NCBI GenBank assembly: GCA_024763085.1
Contig: JANTGE010000005.1
Location: 1-36,761 of the forward strand
From: Acidimicrobiia bacterium
GTDB taxonomy: Bacteria > Actinomycetota > Acidimicrobiia > Spongiisociales > UBA4744
Direction: 5' to 3'
Length of the DNA: 36,761 bases
Shown: positions 1 through 8,024 of the stretch, in pieces
How positions within the stretch are numbered: position 1 is the first letter of the stretch
Layout: every line of letters starts with the position of its first letter
Made by a program: the position numbers and the translations under genes
The notes under the pieces: generated by a model
Database searches by the model: none
What the model saw: the letters and a program-made list of their open reading frames with translations, nothing else
Told to the model about the DNA's origin: nothing

Positions 1-356
1 CCGGCGTTGACGACCGTCAGGCTTCGGACGCGATCAGGATGATCGACAGCGATCTGGAACCCGACCATCCCGCCGAGTGAGAGACCGACGAAGTGGGCGG
101 ATTCGATGTGCAGGGCATCGAGCAGCCCGATCACATCTTCGGCGAACATCGGGATGGTGTAGGGGCCCGGAGGTCTGCCGGATCGGCCGTGGCCTCGCAG
201 ATCGACAAAGATGACACGGTATCGCTCGGAGAACGGATCCCGCTGGTAGGGCCATCCGGCGCCAGTCGAGCCGAGGCCGTGCAGGAACACCACCGGTTCT
301 CCCGATCCCAGCTCTTCGTAGTGCAGGTCGATGCCTGCGACGGATACCGACGGCAT
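1..356 (-). CDS. alpha/beta hydrolase fold protein, N-terminal part (runs off the left edge)
   Basis: The reverse strand reads an open frame of 118 codons to the window edge. Seen: a beta-strand/oxyanion segment VVFLHGLGS at residues 22-30, VDLRGHGRS at 51-59, and a nucleophile elbow GLSLGG with Ser93. These are hallmarks of the alpha/beta hydrolase superfamily (esterases, lactonases, haloperoxidase-like enzymes). The acid and histidine of the triad lie outside the window. The start is set at the second ATG because TAGGAT lies exactly 7 nt upstream; an in-frame ATG at 365 overlaps that box. It is divergent from the DUF1992 gene. The fold is secure; the substrate cannot be told. Confidence 0.85.
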   Translation of the reverse strand, partial: MPSVSVAGIDLHYEELGSGEPVVFLHGLGSTGAGWPYQRDPFSERYRVIFVDLRGHGRSGRPPGPYTIPMFAEDVIGLLDALHIESAHFVGLSLGGMVGFQIAVDHPDRVRSLTVVNA

Positions 357-363
357 AGCCGGC

Positions 364-369
364 ATCCTA
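364..369 (-). promoter_or_regulatory. -10 box (TAGGAT) of a leaderless promoter
   Basis: TAGGAT ends 7 nt before the hydrolase ATG at 356. This matches the spacing seen at many other starts in this window and implies that transcription begins at or next to the start codon. Confidence 0.5.
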
Positions 370-451
370 TGCGAGACGTCGCCGTCCTGCATCGACGAGC
401 CGGCCCAGGAGACCGGTGGAGGGCAGACGGCGCGGCCCGGCGCCGGTCCGA

Positions 452-457
452 TATGGT
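452..457 (+). promoter_or_regulatory. -10 box (TATGGT) of a leaderless promoter
   Basis: TATGGT ends 6 nt before GTG 464. It supports the GTG rather than the upstream ATG at 416 as the start of the DUF1992 gene. Confidence 0.5.
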
Positions 458-463
458 GAGGGT

Positions 464-751
464 GTGTACTTCGCCGAACGGCAGATCGAAGAGGCCATAG
501 AACGAGGCGAGTTCGATGACCTCGAAGGAGCAGGCAAGCCGATTCCCGACCTCGACGGTGACTACGACCCGCTCTGGTGGGTGCGGTCGTTCGTTCAGCG
601 GTCCCGGGCCCAAGAGGCAGCGTGGGCCCTCCGCCGGGAAATCCGGCGAGCTCGCGTCCACGGTGATGTCGATCGTCTCCGAACGCTGCGTGATGCCGTG
701 GCCGAAGTGAACCGGCACCTCGACCCTGATGAACGCCTCGAGCCGTTGTAG
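464..751 (+). CDS. DUF1992 (DnaJ-homologue subfamily C member 28-like) protein
   Basis: Small acidic and basic helical protein of 95 residues. The N-terminal half carries the DUF1992 signature: AERQIEEAIERGEFDDLEG at residues 4-22 followed by GKPIPDLDGDYDP. This matches the conserved [ER]xxIxxAxxxGxFdnLxGxGkP pattern. The domain also occurs in DNAJC28; its biochemical role is not known to me. The frame is open back to ATG 416, but GTG 464 is chosen because TATGGT sits 6 nt upstream and the domain begins here. Its stop codon TAG is shared with the -10 box of the next gene. Confidence 0.8.
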   Translation: MYFAERQIEEAIERGEFDDLEGAGKPIPDLDGDYDPLWWVRSFVQRSRAQEAAWALRREIRRARVHGDVDRLRTLRDAVAEVNRHLDPDERLEPL

Positions 752-754
752 GGT
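749..754 (+). promoter_or_regulatory. -10 box (TAGGGT) overlapping the upstream stop codon
   Basis: TAGGGT ends 6 nt before ATG 761, and its first three bases are the stop codon of the DUF1992 gene. The epimerase therefore probably has its own leaderless promoter even though it is only 9 nt downstream. Confidence 0.45.
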
Positions 755-760
755 GCTCAT

Positions 761-1726
761 ATGAACATCCTGGTTCTCGGAGGCACGTCGTTCTTTGGCA
801 GCGCCATCGTTCGCCGGCTTCTCGACCGTGGCGATCAGGTCACGGTCTTCTCCCGGGGAGCGGTCCGGCCGGAGTGGTGGGACCGGGCCGACCATGTCAC
901 CGGCGATCGGTTCGACGCCGCGTCCCTCGAGCAGATCCGAGGGCGGACATTCGACGCGGCCATCGACAACATCGCCTACACGGGCCGGGACGTCTCCATC
1001 CTTCTGGATGTGCTGTCGGCCGGGCGCTACATCCTGACATCGAGCTCGGCGGTCTACTCGACCGTCGCCGGGTATCCGCCATATCGGGAAGACGACGTCG
1101 ACCTCTCGTTTCGGCCACCGAAGGACGAGGCCGATTCGCCCCGATGGTCCTACACGGTTGGCAAGCTCACCGCGGAGCAGGCAGTGGTCGAACGATGCCA
1201 CTTGCCGTGGACGATCATTCGGCCTCCGATCGTGCTCGGCCCGCACGATCCCACGTTGCGCGGCTGGTACTACTTCCAGCGACTCCTCGACGGCGGCCCG
1301 ATCCTGGTTCCCTGCTGCGGTGAGCGAAGCTTCCGGATCGTCTACTCGGAAGATCTCGCCGCGGGGTACCTCCTCGCTCTAGACGCCCCGGTGGCCGCCG
1401 GCCGCACCTACAACATCGCCCAACAGGAGATCGTCCGCCTCTCCGACTTCCTGACCGCCGCTGCAGCAGGGCTTGGCGCCGACGTCGAACTGGTGGAGGT
1501 AACCAGGAACGAGTTGAAGAACGCCGGGGTGGTCGGGCCGTACGATCGGATGTCCAACTTCATTCCCAATGTGTCCAGTGCCGTCACCGAACTCGGTTAC
1601 CGGTCGTCGCCGTTCGACGAGTGGGTCGCGGCGACCGCCCGTTGGTACCGGGATGACTACGACGGCCCCGACGCCCCCGGGTATGAGCATCGCGACGTCG
1701 AGCTACGGATCGCCGCAAGCCGCTGA
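761..1726 (+). CDS. NAD-dependent epimerase/dehydratase (extended SDR family)
   Basis: 321 residues, the usual length for extended short-chain dehydrogenases. The Rossmann nucleotide-binding motif GGTSFFG is at residues 7-13. A serine-rich strand TSSSAVYS is followed by the catalytic Tyr-x-x-x-Lys (YTVGK), and IRPPIVLGP is the typical substrate-domain strand. Relatives include sugar-nucleotide epimerases and the CSP41-like group. The substrate cannot be inferred; no sugar biosynthesis genes are adjacent. The start is supported by TAGGGT 6 nt upstream. Family assignment is firm. Confidence 0.88.
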   Translation: MNILVLGGTSFFGSAIVRRLLDRGDQVTVFSRGAVRPEWWDRADHVTGDRFDAASLEQIRGRTFDAAIDNIAYTGRDVSILLDVLSAGRYILTSSSAVYSTVAGYPPYREDDVDLSFRPPKDEADSPRWSYTVGKLTAEQAVVERCHLPWTIIRPPIVLGPHDPTLRGWYYFQRLLDGGPILVPCCGERSFRIVYSEDLAAGYLLALDAPVAAGRTYNIAQQEIVRLSDFLTAAAAGLGADVELVEVTRNELKNAGVVGPYDRMSNFIPNVSSAVTELGYRSSPFDEWVAATARWYRDDYDGPDAPGYEHRDVELRIAASR

Positions 1727-1743
1727 GGCCGGCGCGAACCGTA

Positions 1744-1749
1744 TAGAGT
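1744..1749 (+). promoter_or_regulatory. -10 box (TAGAGT) of a leaderless promoter for trkA
   Basis: TAGAGT (inside TATAGAGT) ends 6 nt before the trkA ATG at 1756. It would drive the trkA-trkH pair. Confidence 0.5.
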
Positions 1750-1755
1750 GACTCG

Positions 1756-3084
1756 ATGCAGATCGTCATCGTCGGTGCCGGCGCCGTCGGCTCCTATCTC
1801 GCCGAACGGTTCTCGCTGGAGGGTCAGGACGTCGTCGTCATCGAGTCCGACCCGGCCCGAGCGGCCCAGGTGCAGGCGGCCCTCGACTGTCTCGTCATTA
1901 CCGGCAACGGCGCATCCGCCGCCACGATCGAACAGGCCGGTTCCGGCGCCACCGATCTTCTCGTAGCGGTCAGCTCGTCAGACGCCGTCAACGTGCTGGC
2001 CTGTAACTCGGCGACGAAACTGGGGATCCCACATACGGTGGCCCGGGTCGAAGACCCCGGACTGAAGCCCGAGGTGGAAGCCCTCGGTGTCGATCTCGTC
2101 ATCGACCCAGATGAGGCCGCCGCCCGCGATCTCCTGCGGCTGGTCGGGACCGGCCACGTCGCCGAACTGGTCGAATTCGCCGACGGGCAGCTTGTTCTCG
2201 TCGGCGCCTACGTCGACGCCGACTCGCCGATCGTCGGTGTGACACTGGCCGAGCTGCGACAGGGTGTCGAAGGGTGGAACTGGTTGGTCCTCGCCATCGT
2301 GCGCGGCGGAGAGACCTCGATAGCGAGAGGAGACTCGACCCTGCAGCCCGGTGATCATGTGATCCTCATGGCCACGGCCGAAAGCACCCGGGAGCCGTTC
2401 CGGCTCCTCGGGCTCAGCGACCGTCCCGCCGACAAGGTCGTCATCCTTGGCGCAACCAGGCTGGCGCAGGTCACCGCAGCGCTGCTCGCCCGCCACGGCC
2501 ACCGGACCACCCTCGTCGACGAGGACCAGGATCGATGCGTCCTGCTCGCCGAGTCCCTTCCCGACACGGTTGTTGTCTGCGCCGATCCCGCAGACCCGCG
2601 AGTCTTGGAGGAGATAGGCATCGACGACCGTGACGCCGTGCTGGCGCTCACCGGCTGGGACGACCGGAACGTCCTTGGTTGCCTCGTCGCCCGTGCCCTC
2701 GGCGCAGGGGAAGTCATCGCGCGCTTCACGAACATCGATCTGGTCGGGGTCCTCGGCGGATCGGGCATCGACGCCATGATCAGTCCCAGGCTGTCTGCCG
2801 CCAATGAGATCCTCCGATTTGTGCGACGTGGTGTCGTCTACTCCGCGGTGACCATCCCGGGATCGGATGCCGAAGTCCTCGAACTGGCGGTCGGTCCGGA
2901 ATCGCCGGCGCTTGGCCGCACGCTTGCCGAGATGAGCCTTCCGAAGTCGGTCGTGATCGGCGGGGTGGAACGTGACGGTGAGTCGTTTGTCCCCAGGGGA
3001 GCCACCCGTATCGAGGAGGGAGACCGGTTGATCGTCGCCGCGCTGCCCGAGGGAATCCGGCTGGCGGAAGAACTGTCCGGCTGA
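1756..3084 (+). CDS. trkA: Trk potassium uptake system regulatory subunit TrkA
   Basis: Cytosolic gating subunit of the Trk/Ktr K+ channel complex, 442 residues. That is the duplicated form: RCK_N (about 1-118), RCK_C (about 135-217), RCK_N (about 225-345), RCK_C (about 357-440). The first Rossmann domain has VGAGAVGSYLAERF at residues 5-18 and the acidic strand end VIESD; the second has VILGATRLAQV and LVDEDQ. NAD(H) or ATP binding is known for the family. Its stop codon overlaps the trkH ATG by one base (TGATG), so the two subunits are translationally coupled. RCK_C domains in several bacteria bind cyclic di-AMP; that role here is only a possibility. Confidence 0.95.
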   Translation: MQIVIVGAGAVGSYLAERFSLEGQDVVVIESDPARAAQVQAALDCLVITGNGASAATIEQAGSGATDLLVAVSSSDAVNVLACNSATKLGIPHTVARVEDPGLKPEVEALGVDLVIDPDEAAARDLLRLVGTGHVAELVEFADGQLVLVGAYVDADSPIVGVTLAELRQGVEGWNWLVLAIVRGGETSIARGDSTLQPGDHVILMATAESTREPFRLLGLSDRPADKVVILGATRLAQVTAALLARHGHRTTLVDEDQDRCVLLAESLPDTVVVCADPADPRVLEEIGIDDRDAVLALTGWDDRNVLGCLVARALGAGEVIARFTNIDLVGVLGGSGIDAMISPRLSAANEILRFVRRGVVYSAVTIPGSDAEVLELAVGPESPALGRTLAEMSLPKSVVIGGVERDGESFVPRGATRIEEGDRLIVAALPEGIRLAEELSG

Positions 3085-4535
3085 TGCGGCTTCGGCATCT
3101 GCTCCACGTCGTCGGAGCCGTCGTCGCAGCCGTGGGCCTGTCGATGGTCGCGGCCGTCGTGGCCGCTCTGCTCCACCGTGAGTGGCAGGTGGCGCTCGGC
3201 ATCGGAGGAGCCGCAGTCACCACCGCACTGGTCGGATTGGCGGTGTGGAGGCTGTTCGACCGGCCGGGCGAGTTGAACACCAAAGAGGGCTTCGCCGCCG
3301 TCGGCCTCGCCTGGATTGCCATCTGTCTGTTCGGTGCGCTTCCCTACCTGTTCACGGGAACCATCGGGAACGTCACCGACGCCGTGTTCGAGGCGAGTGC
3401 CGGCTTCACCACCACCGGTGCCTCGATCATTCCCGATCCGGGCCTACTTCCCAGAGGCATCCTGCTGTGGAGGTCGCTCACCCAGTGGATCGGCGGCATG
3501 GGGATCATCGTGCTTTCCATCGCCATCCTTCCGTTGCTCGGCATGGGAGCTGTGCAGCTCGCGAGAGCGGAGAGCCCAGGTCCTGCCCCTGATCGGCTGA
3601 CCCCACGATTCCGCGAAACGGCCAAGCGGCTGTGGTTGGTCTACGTTGCGTTCACGCTGGCCGAGGTGTTGCTGCTATGGGCCGGCGACATGACGCTCTT
3701 CGAGGCGGTCAACCATGCGTTCACCACCATGTCCACCGGAGGGTTCAGCACCGACGCCGGATCGCTCGGCGCCTTCTCGGCCTACTCCCAGTGGGTGGTC
3801 ATCTTGTTCATGGTGATCGCCGGAGCATCCTTCGCGCTGCACTTCCGGGCGCTGCGCCGACCCTCCGAGTACGCCAGAAGCGCCGAGTTCCGCCTGTACC
3901 TGGCCATCATCGCCGCCGCATCGATCATGGTGATCCTCGGCGAGTGGGGAGGTCACATCCATGACACCATTCGGGGCGCCATCTTCACCGCGGTCTCCAT
4001 CATCACCACCACCGGGTACGCCACCGTCGACTTCGGAGGGTGGGGTCCGGCCTTGCAGATCATGATCGTCGGACTGATGTTCGTCGGTGGCATGGCCGGG
4101 TCGACCGCCGGTTCGGTCAAGACGTACCGCCTCGAGGTGCTGTTCGAAGCTTCACGCGCCGACGTACGGCGGCTCATCTACCCGCGAGGGGTATTCCCGA
4201 CCCGCATCGGAAAGCGAGGCGTCGTCCCCGACGCGATCGTCGAAGCCGTCCAGACCTTCTTCCTGCTCTACATGTTCGCCTTCATGACCGGCACGTTCCT
4301 GCTTGCGGTCGTCTCTACCCTCAGTGGATCCCCCCTCGACGTCATCTCGTCGGCATCGGCGGTGGCATCGTCCCTCGGCAACGTCGGGCCGGGCCTCGGC
4401 ATGGTGGGGCCCAGTCGCCACTACCTTGCAGTGCCGGCGGCCGGCAAGTGGCTGCTGTCGTCACTGATGATCGTCGGACGGTTGGAAATCCTGCCGATCC
4501 TCATGCTGTTCAACCGGGACTTGTGGCGCCGCTAG
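3084..4535 (+). CDS. trkH: Trk potassium uptake system channel subunit TrkH
   Basis: Integral membrane K+-translocating subunit of 483 residues. All four pseudo-repeated pore loops are visible with their filter glycines: FTTTGAS (108-114), TMSTGGFST (215-223), TTTGYATV (308-315) and SLGNVGPGL (430-438). The segment GGMAGSTAGS follows repeat 3, the region of the intramembrane gating loop. It starts inside the trkA stop codon. The 3' end overlaps the convergent CREST gene by 26 bp, so the two mRNAs are antisense to each other there. Confidence 0.95.
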   Translation: MRLRHLLHVVGAVVAAVGLSMVAAVVAALLHREWQVALGIGGAAVTTALVGLAVWRLFDRPGELNTKEGFAAVGLAWIAICLFGALPYLFTGTIGNVTDAVFEASAGFTTTGASIIPDPGLLPRGILLWRSLTQWIGGMGIIVLSIAILPLLGMGAVQLARAESPGPAPDRLTPRFRETAKRLWLVYVAFTLAEVLLLWAGDMTLFEAVNHAFTTMSTGGFSTDAGSLGAFSAYSQWVVILFMVIAGASFALHFRALRRPSEYARSAEFRLYLAIIAAASIMVILGEWGGHIHDTIRGAIFTAVSIITTTGYATVDFGGWGPALQIMIVGLMFVGGMAGSTAGSVKTYRLEVLFEASRADVRRLIYPRGVFPTRIGKRGVVPDAIVEAVQTFFLLYMFAFMTGTFLLAVVSTLSGSPLDVISSASAVASSLGNVGPGLGMVGPSRHYLAVPAAGKWLLSSLMIVGRLEILPILMLFNRDLWRR

Positions 4536-5127
4536 TCGCACCGGCTCCGACCATCGATCCGAGCGACGTCAGACCGGCGGCGGCAAGCAGATGCCAAACC
4601 GCATGCCCCTGGAGTGGCGAATCCGGAAAGCACAACGGGCCGCCGGTGCTGCTGGACGCATAGACGAGCAGGCCGGCGGCGAGCAGCCCCAGGCCGGGGA
4701 GCGCTCGTCGGCGGTGAGGGCTGCGGAACAGCTGCACGGCGGCGAAGCCGATGGCGAGGCCGGTGACGACATGCCGGGAAGCCGGGAACGCAACCATGAG
4801 TGCCGTAGCGGTAGCGGCCCCGGCTATCCACCCCAGGCGCCCGGTACGACCAAGCCGCGCACCGGTCGAGGCCCCGAGCCACGTCGCGAGCGCCACGACC
4901 GTCGCCGACTCGATCGGTGCGGTCCACGGCTGTGCCGACGCGTGGAACAGCAGGCTGGACGCGCCGACGGATGCCAGCAGCACTCCGTACCAGCGGCGGT
5001 CCCGGTCGGTGGCACGGGCGGCCACCCACACACCGGCGCCGACGAAGCCGAGGGCCGAGAGGGCATCGACGGGCTGGGCGAGCAGCCCGGCGTGGATCGT
5101 CTCGCAGTCGCCGGCCTGAGGGATCAT
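4510..5127 (-). CDS. ceramidase-like multi-pass membrane protein (CREST superfamily)
   Basis: About 205 residues and mostly hydrophobic, with six to seven predicted transmembrane segments. It starts with a DCE motif. A Ser-x-x-x-Phe-His element (SSLLFHAS) is followed by an acidic residue in PIES, and the C-terminal QGHAVWHLL supplies two more histidines. This Ser/Asp/His layout resembles alkaline ceramidases and other CREST hydrolases, where His and Asp bind zinc. The true substrate in a bacterium is unknown. The frame stays open upstream to 5604, but that stretch is antisense to the esterase gene, so ATG 5127 is chosen. It shares a short divergent promoter region with the esterase. Confidence 0.68.
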   Translation of the reverse strand: MIPQAGDCETIHAGLLAQPVDALSALGFVGAGVWVAARATDRDRRWYGVLLASVGASSLLFHASAQPWTAPIESATVVALATWLGASTGARLGRTGRLGWIAGAATATALMVAFPASRHVVTGLAIGFAAVQLFRSPHRRRALPGLGLLAAGLLVYASSSTGGPLCFPDSPLQGHAVWHLLAAAGLTSLGSMVGAGATSGATSPG

Positions 5128-5145
5128 GCCCCCATTCTGGCCGGG

Positions 5146-5152
5146 TAACGTA
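5146..5152. promoter_or_regulatory. overlapping divergent -10 boxes (TAACGT + / TACGTT -)
   Basis: Seven bases, TAACGTA, read as TAACGT on the plus strand and TACGTT on the minus strand. The plus box ends 6 nt before ATG 5158 (leaderless). The minus box ends 19 nt before ATG 5127. One symmetric element could open DNA for both the esterase and the CREST gene. Confidence 0.45.
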
Positions 5153-5157
5153 GGCAC

Positions 5158-6171
5158 ATGCAGCGTCCTGGGTTCCTTTTCAAGGTCATCGTTGCGGTCG
5201 TTCGCGCCGTGGCAACCCAGATCGTGCATCGACTCCTGTGCGGACCGTTGGTGTCGACCTGGCCGTGGAGCGTCGAGCTGCGGGTGGTGGCGTTGCGGGC
5301 CCTCTTCCAGGCCGGGTCGATGGATCGCAAGGCCCGCAAGAGCGCCGAGATTTTCATCGACCCGCCGCTTCCCCGCCGACTCAAGGGGATCATGGAACGT
5401 ATTCCGGCCGTTCTGGGAGATCGTCCCGGCGAGTGGCTGGTCCGCAAAGGGACCGACCTCGACGATGTCGCCACCGTCCTGTACTTTCACGGTGGTGGCT
5501 ACTTCGGCGGCAGTCCGGGCACGCACCGGTACTTCACGTCGACGCTGGCGTGGGAGACCCACACCACGTTGTTCTCCCTCGACTATCGACTCGCCCCAGA
5601 GCACCGGTTCCCTGCAGCCCTCGACGACGCCTACGCCGCCTACTTGGATCTGCTGGCCGCCGGGACCGATCCGGCCCGTCTGTTCCTCTCCGGGGACTCG
5701 GCCGGGGGAGGGCTCGCCCTGGCGCTCTTGCTCCGCCTACGAGACGAGAGCAAACCGATGCCGGCCGGCGCTTTCGTGTTCTCGCCCTACACCGACCTCG
5801 CCCACACCGCCGAGTCGATCCGCATGAACGCCAAGACGGACTACCTGTCGATCGCCCCGAGCCTCGATCGGATACCGCCGAACCTGCTGTATCTCGGCGA
5901 CACCGACCCGCATCATCCGTGGGCGTCTCCCCTCTATGGGGACTTCGCAGGGCTTCCCCGTCTGCTGCTGTTCGCCGGTGGGAAGGAGATGATCCTCGAC
6001 GACTCGGTGAGGGTGGCCGAGAAAGCCGCGGCTGCCGGGGTCGAGGTGACGCTGCACATCGAAGACGACATGATGCACGTATGGCCGGTGGTGGTGCCGG
6101 AGCAACCTGCGGCGAAGCGGGCGCTGGCAATCGCCGCAGAGTTCGTCGCTCGCCGGGAGACAGCCGAGTAG
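5158..6171 (+). CDS. alpha/beta hydrolase, hormone-sensitive lipase (family IV) type esterase
   Basis: 337 residues. The HSL-family oxyanion motif YFHGGGYFGGS and the nucleophile elbow GDSAGGG are both present, about 75 residues apart as in family IV esterases. The acid is probably in EMILDDSVR and the base in MMHVWPV near the C-terminus. Enzymes of this group hydrolyse short-chain acyl esters; the natural substrate is unknown. The first residues (FKVIVAVVRAVATQIV) are hydrophobic and could act as a membrane anchor. The start is supported by TAACGT 6 nt upstream. Confidence 0.9.
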   Translation: MQRPGFLFKVIVAVVRAVATQIVHRLLCGPLVSTWPWSVELRVVALRALFQAGSMDRKARKSAEIFIDPPLPRRLKGIMERIPAVLGDRPGEWLVRKGTDLDDVATVLYFHGGGYFGGSPGTHRYFTSTLAWETHTTLFSLDYRLAPEHRFPAALDDAYAAYLDLLAAGTDPARLFLSGDSAGGGLALALLLRLRDESKPMPAGAFVFSPYTDLAHTAESIRMNAKTDYLSIAPSLDRIPPNLLYLGDTDPHHPWASPLYGDFAGLPRLLLFAGGKEMILDDSVRVAEKAAAAGVEVTLHIEDDMMHVWPVVVPEQPAAKRALAIAAEFVARRETAE

Positions 6172-6203
6172 CTGCGGAGGCCGGGTTTCCGGAGGGTCGT
6201 CGC

Positions 6204-6230
6204 CGGCGCTCGACGGCAACGTGAGCGCCG
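6204..6230. terminator. hairpin between convergent genes, candidate bidirectional terminator
   Basis: CGGCGCTC at 6204-6211 is an exact inverted repeat of GAGCGCCG at 6223-6230, with an 11-nt loop. A smaller CCGG-GTTT-CCGG hairpin precedes it at 6181-6192. The site lies between the ends of the esterase and the proline-rich gene. No U-tract follows, which is common in GC-rich actinobacteria, so termination activity is inferred. Confidence 0.4.
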
Positions 6231-6266
6231 TCTGGGCGATCACGTGCGGCGTCGGCTGCAGCCGTC

Positions 6267-7328
6267 TTAGGAGTTCGCCTCGTCTTCGTCTTCGCCGCTG
6301 CCGAGACGGACAAGGCCGCACTCATCGCACACGCGGCGAACGATCCCGACTCCTGACGTGACGACTCGCCACGTGTGCTGATGGCCGGGCGGGATGTACC
6401 TTCCGTTCAAGGCAGGCAGGTGGTCGAGCGGCCAGATGCCGGTCTGACGGAGACCGTCGAGGAGGCGTGCCCATTGCCAACCGAGCTTGGAGCGGACCAC
6501 CGCCATGCGGCTCGGGCCGTGAGGCAAGGTCGGCTCCGGCTCGGGTTCCGGCGCAGGCTCTGGTTCGGCTGTGGCGGCTTCCTCCCGGGCCGAAGGTTCG
6601 GGATGTACGATCTTTCGTCGACGGAATCGAGGAGGCTGAGGAGGTGCCGGCTGCGGGGCCTCTGGTGCGGTTGTGGTCCAGGGGTCGGCGGGCAGCTCTG
6701 ACGGCGGGTGAGGTGGTTCGAGTTCCGTCGGTTCCTCTGGCGCAGGTGGTGCCGGAGGCTGCTCGACGATCGGGGGCGAAGGTTGCGGCCTCGCCTCGGG
6801 TGCCGGCTGCGGCAGTTCGCGGGTCGGTGCGGGTTCCGCCGGTGCCGCCGGCGGTTGGTCGAGCAGGGGTCCAGGGGAAGGCTGGTCGAGGAGCGGCTCG
6901 GACGTAGCCGACGGTTGGTCGAGCATCGGTGCGGGTGTCGGCGGCGCGGCTCGTTGATCCGAAGGCGTTGCCGTGCCCGTCGGTTCCGCTTCGAGCCGAC
7001 GCTGGGCCTTCTCCATCTTGCGGCGCCGCTTCTCCTCCCTGGCGAGACGTTTCCGTTCCTTCTTGGTGAGTGGTGGAGGCTCTTGCACGAGCGGGAACGC
7101 CGCGAATGCCGCCGGGTTGTCGGGGAGGAAATGCACCCGATCGTCGCCGATGACGAGTTCGAACCGGCCGTGGCCCAGCCGGTAGATGGTCACCGCATCC
7201 TTCGACCATGAGCCCAGAGTCTCGGTTCTCCCGGCGACGGTCAGGGTGTCGCCGTCGACGCGCATGACGGCCGACAATGACGATCCGGGGTCGTCTGGGA
7301 GCTCGATCGTACCGGTGAACCTGATCAT
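6267..7328 (-). CDS. proline-rich protein of unknown function with small N-terminal domain
   Basis: 353 residues, not recognised. Three parts are visible. Residues 1-85 look like a compact beta-rich domain (RVDGDTLTVAGR, FELVIGDDRVHFLP). A Lys/Arg-rich helix spans about 90-115 (KKERKRLAREEKRRRK). A Pro/Glu/Ala-rich linker of about 150 residues includes three copies of LLDQPS or a close variant. The C-terminal 80 residues are ordered again, with HQHTWRVVTSGVG and a CDEC pair close to the end. No signal peptide or membrane segment is seen. The linker suggests a scaffold or extended adaptor. The minus strand has TTGACA at 7365-7360 but no convincing -10. Confidence 0.75.
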   Translation of the reverse strand: MIRFTGTIELPDDPGSSLSAVMRVDGDTLTVAGRTETLGSWSKDAVTIYRLGHGRFELVIGDDRVHFLPDNPAAFAAFPLVQEPPPLTKKERKRLAREEKRRRKMEKAQRRLEAEPTGTATPSDQRAAPPTPAPMLDQPSATSEPLLDQPSPGPLLDQPPAAPAEPAPTRELPQPAPEARPQPSPPIVEQPPAPPAPEEPTELEPPHPPSELPADPWTTTAPEAPQPAPPQPPRFRRRKIVHPEPSAREEAATAEPEPAPEPEPEPTLPHGPSRMAVVRSKLGWQWARLLDGLRQTGIWPLDHLPALNGRYIPPGHQHTWRVVTSGVGIVRRVCDECGLVRLGSGEDEDEANS

Positions 7329-7398
7329 GGAAGTCCGTTCTCGCGCCTCGCGGCGTCGTTGTCAAGCGCGGCAGCGTCCTCTATGCTGCCGAAGCTTC

Positions 7399-8022
7399 AT
7401 GTCCGACTCTTTCATTCTGCCGTCCCCCTGGAGTATGGCGCGCCAGGGTTTCCCCCGCCTGGTCGAGGCAACGCTCGTTCCGCTGGCCCTCTTCTATGGG
7501 TTCCTGCAACTCGCCGGCGTCGCCGGCGGTCTGGCCGCGGCGCTGATCTGGTCGTATGCAGCGCTTGGCCGCAGATTGTTGACCGGCAGGCCTGTCACCG
7601 GCGTCCTGTTGCTCGGCGTCGCGGGAATCACCGTCCGCACCGCTATTGCATTCGTCACCAACAGCGTCTTCGTGTACTTCCTCCAACCGACCCTCGTTAC
7701 CGTCGCCATGGGTGTCGCGTTTCTGGTTTCGCTTGCGATGGGCAGGCCGCTTGCGCAGCGGCTCGCGGACGACTTCGTTGTACTTCCGGATGAGATATCG
7801 ACCGACCCGAAGGTCCGCCGTTTCTTTCATCAGATTTCGATGCTGTGGGGCGTTGTGCTGCTTGGCACCGCGGCAGGGAGCCTCTGGCTGCTCTCGACGC
7901 AGCCGATCGGGACGTTTCTCGTCGCGAAGACGGCTTTGTCGATCGGGGTGACCGGCCTTGCGGTCACCTATTCGTGGGCTGTGTTCCAGAGGCTCCTTCG
8001 GCGCCATGCCGTCGTCTTCTGA
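7399..8022 (+). CDS. VC0807-like (septation-protein-A-like) integral membrane protein
   Basis: 207 residues with about six hydrophobic segments. The pattern of a long helix, GRPLAQRLADDF, then a cytosolic stretch (DPKVRRFFHQISMLWG) and two more helices resembles the VC0807 / DUF3159 group related to IspZ. The function is not established. ATG 7399 is chosen over the ORF's upstream extension because the extension is antisense to the neighbouring gene and not membrane-like. TATGCT lies 11 nt before the start. It converges with the SIMPL gene, with 2 bp between the stops. Confidence 0.7.
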   Translation: MSDSFILPSPWSMARQGFPRLVEATLVPLALFYGFLQLAGVAGGLAAALIWSYAALGRRLLTGRPVTGVLLLGVAGITVRTAIAFVTNSVFVYFLQPTLVTVAMGVAFLVSLAMGRPLAQRLADDFVVLPDEISTDPKVRRFFHQISMLWGVVLLGTAAGSLWLLSTQPIGTFLVAKTALSIGVTGLAVTYSWAVFQRLLRRHAVVF

Positions 8023-8024
8023 TC

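Noticed and set aside
131-1246. 371-codon minus-strand frame across the epimerase and hydrolase
   Set aside because: Shadow frame; both plus-strand and partial minus-strand genes with real motifs occupy the region in other frames.
7360-7365. TTGACA on the minus strand upstream of the proline-rich gene as a promoter
   Set aside because: The -10 position reads GAGAAC, not TANNNT, so the promoter is not supported.
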